Of a stretch of DNA of 42,777 bases, positions 7,861-14,819 are shown piece after piece. The notes under the pieces are model-generated. The model saw only the letters and a list, made by a program, of their open reading frames with translations, was not told the DNA's origin and made no database searches. A program made the position numbers and the translations under genes. The stretch is taken from positions 1-42,777 of the forward strand of contig JAWXCB010000071.1 in the NCBI GenBank assembly GCA_034440455.1. The letters are read 5' to 3'. Numbering within the stretch: the first letter of the stretch is position 1; every line of letters begins with the position of its first letter. Origin of the DNA: JAWXCB01 sp034440455. Lineage in GTDB: Bacteria > Bacteroidota > Bacteroidia > Chitinophagales > CAIOSU01.

Positions 7861-9594
7861 TTATTTTGTTAAAATCAACTTTCTGCTGTACACCTGATTA
7901 TCCGCAAGGAAAATTGCATAGTATGTTCCATCTGCAAGCAGGTTGAAATCAAAATCAATTCTGTTCGTGCCGGGTACAAGATGCTGGTCTGCTTTCGAAA
8001 TAATTTGTCCCAGCGTATTGTAAACTGTGACGTTTATATTCTTTTCATCGCTCGTGAGTACTTCAATCCTGCTATCATTTTCTGTTGGGTTCGGGATAAA
8101 CTCACTGATTGTAAAAGTAGATGTAGCGGTAATCATCGCGCTTACTACATAAGTTAATTCTGAAGATCCGTCATAATCTATCTGATTTAAACGATAGTAG
8201 TAAAGTTGGCTCGGTACAACATTCCTATCAGGAATTCCATAAGGTAATCTTGTTGACGAGTTTCCCGCGCCAGGAACCCATTCTATTGTGGTAAAGTTGA
8301 TTCCATCTGTGCTGCGCTGCACTTCAAAACCTGAGTTGTTGATTTCAGTTGCCGTAGCCCAATTAACCTGAATGTAAGAATTATCAACAGGATGGGCTTC
8401 AAGGTATAAGAGTTCAATCGGTAATCCAGCTCCTATTCCGCCTCCTAAACCAAACCGGGAAAATGATCTTAATTCTGATGCTCTGATACTATCGGTAAGG
8501 TCATAAGGAAAAGTTGAAGTATTCGGACCGGGTTTCCAATAAATTTCATCGTTATACACACTCACCATATCACATCCATTACCAGATTCATAAACATAGG
8601 GAGTCCAATCTGATGCTGGTGCCGGAGTAAAACTTGGTGGCGCCTTCATAATCTTCATGTGCGTGAGGTTGAAATTATGGTCAAAGATGTAGTCAATGTC
8701 CGGCTTCACATAGAATGAATACCACCAACCCGCAGTTTCATCATCGTTCGGGACGAAATCCCAATAGCCAAACTCTTTAACCATCCAATGCAACTCTAAA
8801 AATTGGAATGCAGAGGAATAACAAGTGCGAGCCATGTTGTGATAACCAATTATTCCGGGGTCTGCAAGTTCCTCAAACCTACCTACAATGCTCGTAACGG
8901 TTGCGGGTTTACGCGCCTCGATAGTGCCGCCTCCTGTTCTAAAATCAAGAAATGCGGGGTTGTATCCTCTTTTGTTCAAACCTGCATTAGGAGCGCAACC
9001 AATTGGAAATTTATAGTAATTAGTAGCGCCTATTGCCACTTCTCGTCTAAGCGAACCCTCTATAAAGTTTGAATAATTTGCTCCAAACGCGCCATCTGAA
9101 CTCTTAATTGCATCTGGCGAACTATTGGAAACATACACAACTTTATTTGCTGCTGTAATCATTCTGCCGTTTTTCAAATCCAGTGTTTTAGCAACATGAA
9201 TACTATCAATCACATTTATCTCTGCAACATTAAAAATTCCAACAAGAGTAGTAACATCTACAATAAGGTGCGGAAAGGAAACAGAGGTTCCTTCAATGTT
9301 GTAATCCAAATCCCCTTTGAAATATACCTCGCCATCTCCTCCTGTGCTGATAGTTGAACCATTGCACTCCCATGTTTGGATGCCGCTTACTCCGTCATGA
9401 TTAACTTCTACAAAACCAACATTGGAGCCGCTTGATTGAATATCTAAGGTTCCACCGGGTTTGATGAGTACACTTCCGTTCACATAAAGTTCACCGTCAG
9501 CCTGAACTACTACGCTCCCGTCAATTGTTAAATCTTGTGCCTGAAGAAGGATTACTAAGAGAGAGAGAATAAAAATTGAGTAGATTTTTCTCAT
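7861..9594 (-). CDS. T9SS type A sorting domain-containing surface protein
   Basis: A 577-residue secreted protein. It has a signal peptide (MRKIYSIFILSLLVILLQAQ), then a parallel-beta region of repeated short strands (DGSVVVQADGELYVNGSVL, residues 24-45) like other Bacteroidota surface proteins. A long middle domain of unknown fold follows. Near residues 398-480 is the module ELLYLEAHPVDNSYIQVNW then NNSGFEVQRSTDGINF, a fibronectin-like segment often found just before the sorting tail. The C-terminus from about residue 500 (FIPNPTENDSRIEV ... YSRKLILTK) is a T9SS type A sorting domain, which directs export through the outer membrane and attachment to surface polysaccharide. Single-gene transcription unit ended by the 7810-7840 hairpin. 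Role unknown; adhesion or structural is inference. Confidence 0.85.
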   Translation of the reverse strand: MRKIYSIFILSLLVILLQAQDLTIDGSVVVQADGELYVNGSVLIKPGGTLDIQSSGSNVGFVEVNHDGVSGIQTWECNGSTISTGGDGEVYFKGDLDYNIEGTSVSFPHLIVDVTTLVGIFNVAEINVIDSIHVAKTLDLKNGRMITAANKVVYVSNSSPDAIKSSDGAFGANYSNFIEGSLRREVAIGATNYYKFPIGCAPNAGLNKRGYNPAFLDFRTGGGTIEARKPATVTSIVGRFEELADPGIIGYHNMARTCYSSAFQFLELHWMVKEFGYWDFVPNDDETAGWWYSFYVKPDIDYIFDHNFNLTHMKIMKAPPSFTPAPASDWTPYVYESGNGCDMVSVYNDEIYWKPGPNTSTFPYDLTDSIRASELRSFSRFGLGGGIGAGLPIELLYLEAHPVDNSYIQVNWATATEINNSGFEVQRSTDGINFTTIEWVPGAGNSSTRLPYGIPDRNVVPSQLYYYRLNQIDYDGSSELTYVVSAMITATSTFTISEFIPNPTENDSRIEVLTSDEKNINVTVYNTLGQIISKADQHLVPGTNRIDFDFNLLADGTYYAIFLADNQVYSRKLILTK

Positions 9595-9805
9595 ACAAGT
9601 GGGATTTAGGGTTTGGAATTTGAAAATTCACTTCACTAATATAGGCATGTTTTTCTCAAAAAGCAATGTTCTATAGAAATATTTTTTGCACACGGCAGCA
9701 CAAAACGAAACAAGTACAGGACTATACCGTAACAACTGCATCTAACCCATCCAATATAGCAAAAACCTAAAAGTAACCATGTAATTAATCTATAACCAAT
9801 TTATT

Positions 9806-9813
9806 AGAGGAGG
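9806..9813 (+). promoter_or_regulatory. Strong Shine-Dalgarno sequence (unusual for this genome)
   Basis: AGAGGAGG lies 4 bases before the ATG at 9818. Other starts in the window show little or no SD, as is usual in Bacteroidota, so this is an exception and fixes the start of the following gene. Confidence 0.7.
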
Positions 9814-9817
9814 AACG

Positions 9818-11518
9818 ATGAGACTATTGAAGCTGATGACCCTTGTGGCGGTGATGACGAGCATTTATACAGTGCAGGCACAACATCCAAAACGTGCGAA
9901 TATCTGGTATTTCGGAATAAATGCCGGACTTGATTTTACAAACGGAAACCCGGTAGCGCTTACCAACGGTGCCATGCAGGCATCCGAAGGAATTGCTGTA
10001 GCCTGTAATGCTGCCGGGAATTTGCAATTCTATACCAACGGAGGCGACCTACCTAATACAGGAGCCATCTGGAATAAGAATCATCAGGTAATGCCGAATG
10101 GCTATCTGGGACATACTGGCTGCGCAAGTTCCATGCAATCATCAGCGACAGTTAACCTTCCGGGCAGCAGCAGCATCTATTATCTTTTCACCACAGATTG
10201 TTACGAAAACGGACTTGAGAACGGACTTGCCTATTCGATTATTGACATGAACCTTGATGGGGGATTGGGCGATATCGTAGAAAAAGGGTTGCCTTTAGTA
10301 AGGAACACGAATGAGTCCCTTACTATAGCTCCGCATGCAAATGGAAAAGAGTATTGGGTAATAACCCACAAAGCAAATACTGATAGTTTTTATGTTTTTC
10401 AGCTTACAAGCGCTGGAATTATCGGAGTAGTGAAATCAAAAGTTGGTCCTGTTGCGGATGAAAGCGCAGGGGAAATTAAAGTTTCTGCAAATGGAGAGAG
10501 ATTGGTATTCGCAGCAAATTTATCATTCACCGGTTTGTTTGATTTTGATGCTTCTACCGGAAGAGTTAGCAATTTCCGCAACCTGAATGTTGCGAATGGT
10601 TTTGCAGCGTGCTTCTCTCCGAATTGCGAGTTGCTCTATGTTTCCAGTTTTATAAACCAGAGAATTTACCAGTTTGATATGCTCGCGTATAATGTAGCTG
10701 GAACTAAAACTTTAATCGCAAGTCCGTCAAATTACGTTGGCTCGCTTCAAATGGGACCGGATGAGAAAATTTATGGAGCGATGAGAAATAGCCAATATCT
10801 GGTAATGATTAGTCGCCCAAACATTAAAGGAACAGATTGCAACTTCGTTGAAAATGGATTGCATTTGGGCGGAAAACTCAGCAAATACGGACTTCCGAAT
10901 TTTCCAAGTAACACGCTGGGTGAATGTGTTTCTTACCCTGTTGAAAATGTATCTGAGTATGACTTTGCCCTTCGGTGGGAAAATATCGGAGCAAATACAG
11001 CAACTGTCATTTTCAACAATTACCCCGGTGCGAATGAATATCGTATAGACTACAGAAGGACGGGCAGCAACGAGTGGGAAAGCGTTAGCAGCACAACAAA
11101 TGTTCATGCAATCGAAGGACTCAGCGAAAACACCGAATATGAAACAAGAATGAACAAAATCATTTTTGAAGGCGGAGAATATGAGTTCTTGCATCACCAC
11201 AACTTCGCTGAAGTGATTGCAAATCAAAATGAAAAAAGCAGTTCATTAAAAATCAAAACATTAGGCGCATCCTCTCTGAATCTTTATCCGATTCCTGCAA
11301 GAGAAACTGTTTCAGTTGAATTCAGCATGGAACAGAATACACAGGCTGAGTTATTCATCACTGACTTGAGTGGAAAAACAATTTTCAGACAATACCTTGA
11401 TAATACGGGATTTCAAAAATTAGAGATTCCCACAGTTGATTTCCCTAATGGCTCTTATCAACTGACTATCAAAAGCAATGAAAGAAACGAAAACAGGAAA
11501 TTCATCGTAATGAACTGA
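9818..11518 (+). CDS. T9SS type A sorting domain protein with beta-propeller and FN3-like domain
   Basis: A 566-residue secreted protein. A signal peptide (MRLLKLMTLVAVMTSIYTVQAQ) is followed by a propeller-like domain beginning KRANIWYFGINAGLDFTNG (residues 25-43), a start shared by many Bacteroidota surface proteins, and running to about residue 365 with blades such as EIKVSANGERLVFAANL and ACFSPNCELLYVSSF. Residues about 385-460 look like a fibronectin type III domain (ALRWENIGANTATVIFNNYP; EGLSENTEYETRMN). From about 490, LNLYPIPARETVSVEF to RKFIVMN, is the type IX sorting tail. The start is fixed by the strong AGAGGAGG. It is followed by a terminator. Substrate unknown. Confidence 0.87.
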   Translation: MRLLKLMTLVAVMTSIYTVQAQHPKRANIWYFGINAGLDFTNGNPVALTNGAMQASEGIAVACNAAGNLQFYTNGGDLPNTGAIWNKNHQVMPNGYLGHTGCASSMQSSATVNLPGSSSIYYLFTTDCYENGLENGLAYSIIDMNLDGGLGDIVEKGLPLVRNTNESLTIAPHANGKEYWVITHKANTDSFYVFQLTSAGIIGVVKSKVGPVADESAGEIKVSANGERLVFAANLSFTGLFDFDASTGRVSNFRNLNVANGFAACFSPNCELLYVSSFINQRIYQFDMLAYNVAGTKTLIASPSNYVGSLQMGPDEKIYGAMRNSQYLVMISRPNIKGTDCNFVENGLHLGGKLSKYGLPNFPSNTLGECVSYPVENVSEYDFALRWENIGANTATVIFNNYPGANEYRIDYRRTGSNEWESVSSTTNVHAIEGLSENTEYETRMNKIIFEGGEYEFLHHHNFAEVIANQNEKSSSLKIKTLGASSLNLYPIPARETVSVEFSMEQNTQAELFITDLSGKTIFRQYLDNTGFQKLEIPTVDFPNGSYQLTIKSNERNENRKFIVMN

Positions 11519-11551
11519 TGAATTGAAGATACATATGAGGGTTGGGTTTGG

Positions 11552-11580
11552 GAAGGGGAGTTACTTCGGTGCTCCCCTTC
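11552..11580 (+). terminator. Terminator between convergent T9SS gene and dapF
   Basis: GAAGGGGAG and CTCCCCTTC form a 9-bp stem with an 11-base loop, followed by a T-rich TCATTTTATTT. It lies 34 bases after the stop of the 9818-11518 gene. Confidence 0.7.
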
Positions 11581-11585
11581 TCATT

Positions 11586-12389
11586 TTATTTCAGTCCAAA
11601 TTTTTTCAAATCAACCTCTCCTTCAAACACAAACTCTACACCACCCTTCAGCCAGATGTCTGAAAAACCTTCGTTCTTTTTTACAAAGGAGATTTCAAAA
11701 GTTCCACCCGGTGTAGTAAGGTTTACCGTTTGTCTTCCTTCGCTCTTTTCCTGCTTCACCGAGCTGATTAAAGCCGAAGCCACCACTCCCGTTCCGCATG
11801 ACAGGGTTTCATCCTCAATCCCGCGTTCATAGGTTCTCACTTTTAATTTATCGCTCCCCTCTTCCACAAAATTTACGTTGATTCCTTCTTTTATAAAATC
11901 ACTTTGGTTTCTCATTGCCTTTCCTTCGCTTGAGACATTTATAGCATCCACATCACCGACAAATTTCACATAATGTGGCGAGCCGGTATTGATGACATAA
12001 TCAGAGTCTTTTTTCTCAAATGTTTTTACATCAATCATCTTAATGCTAATGGATTTGTCAGAGCCAATAATTCCATCATGCGGTCCATCAATTGCAAGGA
12101 AGGATGTTTTATTTTTTATTATTCCTAAATCACTGGCAAACTGCACCATGCAGCGACCTCCATTGCCGCACATTGTACTTTCGCGCCCATCTGAATTGTA
12201 GTACTGCATTTCAAAGTCATACTCCTTGCTTCTGTTCATTAAAATCAATCCATCTGCGCCTATTCCAAATCTTCGGTGGCAAAGTTTTTCCACTACCTGC
12301 TTCGGTAAATTCTTAATTACCTCATCCCGATTGTCAATTAGAATAAAATCATTTCCGTTTCCGTGGTATTTGTAGAAGTGCAATTTCAT
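11586..12389 (-). CDS. dapF: diaminopimelate epimerase
   Basis: A 267-residue cytoplasmic enzyme that converts LL- to meso-diaminopimelate for lysine and peptidoglycan synthesis. Both catalytic cysteines are present: Cys74 in MCGNGGRC and Cys198 in LSCGTGVVAS. Other family landmarks are the start MKLHFYKYHGNGNDFILIDN, FGIGADGLIL near residue 41, YNSDGRESTMCGN, NTGSPHYVKF near residue 134 and YERGIEDETLSCG. The length matches the family. Monocistronic, convergent with the T9SS gene and divergent from the HtrA gene. A TAATTTTG box on the minus strand at 12444-12451 could be its promoter. Confidence 0.97.
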   Translation of the reverse strand: MKLHFYKYHGNGNDFILIDNRDEVIKNLPKQVVEKLCHRRFGIGADGLILMNRSKEYDFEMQYYNSDGRESTMCGNGGRCMVQFASDLGIIKNKTSFLAIDGPHDGIIGSDKSISIKMIDVKTFEKKDSDYVINTGSPHYVKFVGDVDAINVSSEGKAMRNQSDFIKEGINVNFVEEGSDKLKVRTYERGIEDETLSCGTGVVASALISSVKQEKSEGRQTVNLTTPGGTFEISFVKKNEGFSDIWLKGGVEFVFEGEVDLKKFGLK

Positions 12390-12443
12390 CTGTTGTTTTA
12401 AACCTTTGCAGGCAAATTCTGTTAAAATATTTTAAAAACACGT

Positions 12444-12451
12444 CAAAATTA
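12444..12451 (-). promoter_or_regulatory. Candidate -7 box for dapF
   Basis: On the minus strand this reads TAATTTTG, an exact TAnnTTTG match, ending 54 bases before the dapF ATG. No TTG is found at the -33 spacing, so the call is tentative. Confidence 0.35.
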
Positions 12452-12555
12452 CAGCGACAGACACTAAAACGGCATCCTTTGTGTTAATATCATCGTCTGA
12501 AAATTTCAGGCATTAAAATTGAAAAGAGAATTCAGTAACTAAAACTTTAACGACC

Positions 12556-14031
12556 ATGAAAAAAAGCAACATCTTTCTTCTGCTCATTACAACAGTGCTC
12601 ATCAGCGCTATTACTTCTGCATTGGTATTCCGTTTTTCTCAAAAAGAAACCACTACGATTATTCAACAGGCGCAGCCCGTGAAGTTTGCAAACCTACCTG
12701 GAATGCCAAGGGATATTCCGATGGCGCTTGATTTCACGTATGCTGCGCGCGTTACCACGCCCGGTGTGGTGCATGTGATGTCGAAAGCGATGCCGCAGCA
12801 ACAGCAACAAACTTATAACCCATTTAAAGATTTTTTTGGCGATGATTTCTTTGGAGGTCCACAACAGCGCAACTACCAGCATGAGCCAAGCATGGCTTCC
12901 GGCTCGGGCGTTATTGTTTCTGAGGATGGCTACATTGTAACCAACAACCACGTTATTAAAGGCGCTGATGAAATCGAGGTGGTAATGAATGATAATAAAA
13001 GATATTCCGCTACGCTGGTGGGCACTGACCCGTCAACAGATATAGCGGTTCTTAAAGTGGAACAATCGAATCTTCCGTTCATTCCTTTTGGCAACTCTGA
13101 TTCAATTGAAATCGGAGCATGGGTATTAGCTGTTGGAAATCCATTTAACCTCGCGTCCACTGTTACTGCGGGAATTGTGAGCGCAAAAGGAAGGAATATT
13201 AATATTCTTGAAAGTCAAACCGCAATTGAGTCGTTTATTCAGACTGATGCAGCAGTGAATCCGGGCAATAGCGGTGGTGCATTAGTTGACATCCGCGGAA
13301 AACTAATGGGTATTAATACTGCCATTGCATCTCCTACTGGAACTTATGCCGGTTATTCATTTGCAGTGCCTGCCAATCTTGTTAAAAAAGTCGTGAATGA
13401 TTTGAGGGAATTCGGAATCGTGCAACGCGGATTTTTGGGAGTTACAATCCGTAACATTGATTCTGACCTTGCCAAAGACCTTGACACAGACAATTTTAGT
13501 GGCGTTTATGTAGAAGAAGTTCTCGAAGGCAGCGCTGCTCATGACGCTGGCATTAAACAAAAGGATGTAATTAAAACCATTAATGGCATCGAGGTAAATT
13601 CATCTCCCAAGTTGCAGGAAGTAGTTGCGCAATTCCGTCCCGGTGATAAAATCAATGTCGCTTACGTGCGTGAAGGAAAGATAAAGGAAAGCGTAATTAC
13701 GCTTAAAAACAAGAACAAGGGAACTGAATTTCTTTCAAAGGCGAAAACCGATGTGCAGGAAACTTTGGGAGTTGATTTTGCAGAACTCTCGAAAAAAGAA
13801 ATCAGCGACTTGGGAATACAGAGCGGAGTGAAAGTATCTTCTATTAATGAAGGTAGAATTAAAAAATATACAGACATGCGCCCCGGCTTCATCATCACGC
13901 GCATTGATAAACAAGCTATCGCTACGGCTGATGACGTGGTAAAAAAATTACAAGACAAAAAAGGAGGAGTGATGATTGAAGGCGTTTATCCCGACTATCC
14001 GGGAGTTTATTATTACGCCTTCGGCATGTAA
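12556..14031 (+). CDS. degP: Do/DegP-family periplasmic serine protease (HtrA)
   Basis: A 491-residue envelope protease for misfolded proteins. An N-terminal hydrophobic segment (residues 5-26) is an uncleaved anchor or signal. The chymotrypsin-like domain has the full triad: His132 in TNNHVIKG, Asp162 in STDIAVLK and Ser239 in NPGNSGGALV. A Gln/Phe-rich loop (QQQQQTYNPFKDFFGDDFFG, residues 81-100) corresponds to the LA loop. PDZ1 is at about residues 280-375 (RGFLGVTIRNI; GSAAHDAGIKQKDVIKTINGIEV) and a second, more divergent PDZ at about 395-485 (GVKVSSI; RPGFIITRIDKQAIATADDV). Length and order agree with Bacteroidota DegP/DegQ. Monocistronic and followed by a strong terminator. Loss of function is not suggested by anything seen. 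Confidence 0.93.
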   Translation: MKKSNIFLLLITTVLISAITSALVFRFSQKETTTIIQQAQPVKFANLPGMPRDIPMALDFTYAARVTTPGVVHVMSKAMPQQQQQTYNPFKDFFGDDFFGGPQQRNYQHEPSMASGSGVIVSEDGYIVTNNHVIKGADEIEVVMNDNKRYSATLVGTDPSTDIAVLKVEQSNLPFIPFGNSDSIEIGAWVLAVGNPFNLASTVTAGIVSAKGRNINILESQTAIESFIQTDAAVNPGNSGGALVDIRGKLMGINTAIASPTGTYAGYSFAVPANLVKKVVNDLREFGIVQRGFLGVTIRNIDSDLAKDLDTDNFSGVYVEEVLEGSAAHDAGIKQKDVIKTINGIEVNSSPKLQEVVAQFRPGDKINVAYVREGKIKESVITLKNKNKGTEFLSKAKTDVQETLGVDFAELSKKEISDLGIQSGVKVSSINEGRIKKYTDMRPGFIITRIDKQAIATADDVVKKLQDKKGGVMIEGVYPDYPGVYYYAFGM

Positions 14032-14072
14032 CGAATCGGTTGGTCCATCCGGGTGAGGATCCGGGTGGTTGG

Positions 14073-14106
14073 AAAAGCCTCGCATCTCCTGCGAGGCTTT
14101 TCTTTT
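14073..14106 (+). terminator. Terminator of the HtrA gene
   Basis: AAAAGCCTCGCA and TGCGAGGCTTTT pair in a 12-bp stem around TCTCC, followed by TCTTTTTT. A textbook intrinsic terminator about 40 bases after the protease stop. Confidence 0.88.
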
Positions 14107-14130
14107 TTGCAATAGTCGTGTGGGGAAATA

Positions 14131-14160
14131 AAAAAAGGGCTTCAAATGAAGCCCTTTTTA
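14131..14160 (-). terminator. Terminator of rpmI-rplT
   Basis: AAAAAAGGGCTTCA and TGAAGCCCTTTTTA form a stem with an AA centre and T runs on both strands. It lies 20 bases after the rplT stop, and as a symmetric hairpin it may also stop read-through from the HtrA side. Confidence 0.85.
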
Positions 14161-14179
14161 TTTTAGTATGGCGGAAGGT

Positions 14180-14524
14180 TTACTTCACCTGTGCTATTAA
14201 ACTCTTGAACGTATCCGGCTGATTCATCGCCAAATCGGCAAGCACCTTGCGGTTAATAGTGATGTTCGCTTTATGCAGGTTGCCCATGAACTTTGAGTAA
14301 CTCAAACCTTCTGCATCCAATGCTGCATTGATTCTCGTAATCCACAAACTGCGGAAGGTGCGTTTTTTGTTTCTGCGGTCGCGGAATGCGTAAACGCCTG
14401 ATTTTTCAACCTGATTTTTAGCAACGGTGAAAACATTCTTCTTCCTACCCCAATAGCCTTTGGCCTGTTTGAGAATTTTTTTGCGTTTTTTGCGCGCTGC
14501 AACTGCGGGGACTGACCTGGGCAT
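14180..14524 (-). CDS. rplT: 50S ribosomal protein L20
   Basis: A 114-residue, strongly basic protein with the L20 signature: N-terminal MPRSVPAVAARKKRKKILKQ, then GYWGRKKNVFTVAKNQVEKS, DRRNKKRTFRSLWITRINAA and GLSYSKFMGNL. It binds 23S rRNA early in 50S assembly. It follows rpmI by 19 bases. The usual upstream partner infC is not here, since a DUF5686 gene lies upstream of rpmI. Confidence 0.97.
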   Translation of the reverse strand: MPRSVPAVAARKKRKKILKQAKGYWGRKKNVFTVAKNQVEKSGVYAFRDRRNKKRTFRSLWITRINAALDAEGLSYSKFMGNLHKANITINRKVLADLAMNQPDTFKSLIAQVK

Positions 14525-14543
14525 GACTGATAATTTTTATTGG

Positions 14544-14741
14544 TTAAGCTCTTACAAGCAGCCTTTTGATGGTAAACTCGTTTGTTTCATGCACTAATGC
14601 GCCTTGTGCCAGCCTCTTCTTTCTCGTCTTTTTCTTCTTCGTCAGAATGTGATTATGAAAAGCCTTTGAACGCTTTACTTTCCCTGACCCCGTCAGCTTA
14701 AAACGCTTCTTGGCACTTGAATTGGTCTTCATCTTCGGCAT
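14544..14741 (-). CDS. rpmI: 50S ribosomal protein L35
   Basis: A 65-residue, very basic protein with the L35 pattern: MPKMKTNSSAKKRFKLTGSG, KVKRSKAFHNHILTKKKKTR and RKKRLAQGALV. It is the first gene of the rpmI-rplT pair. A good promoter match lies just upstream (14762-14792), which supports transcription independent of infC in this genome. Confidence 0.96.
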   Translation of the reverse strand: MPKMKTNSSAKKRFKLTGSGKVKRSKAFHNHILTKKKKTRKKRLAQGALVHETNEFTIKRLLVRA

Positions 14742-14761
14742 TGCTCAAAAAATTTGAACGG

Positions 14762-14792
14762 CAAAGCTAATGGTTTAATGTCTAAAGTCCAA
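14762..14792 (-). promoter_or_regulatory. Promoter of rpmI-rplT
   Basis: Read on the minus strand: TTG, 20 bases, then TAGCTTTG, an almost ideal Bacteroidota TTG-N19-TAnnTTTG promoter. The -7 box ends 20 bases before the rpmI ATG. The -33 TTG lies within the 7-base tandem repeat at 14781-14810, so the repeat may have supplied or altered it. Confidence 0.55.
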
Positions 14793-14810
14793 AGTTTAAA
14801 AGCCTAAAAC
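14781..14810. repeat. Degenerate 7-base tandem repeat
   Basis: Units TCTAAAG, TCCAAAG, TTTAAAA, GCCTAAA follow each other at a 7-base period between rpmI and the stop of the DUF5686 gene. Confidence 0.6.
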
Positions 14811-14819
14811 TTTGCGCCT

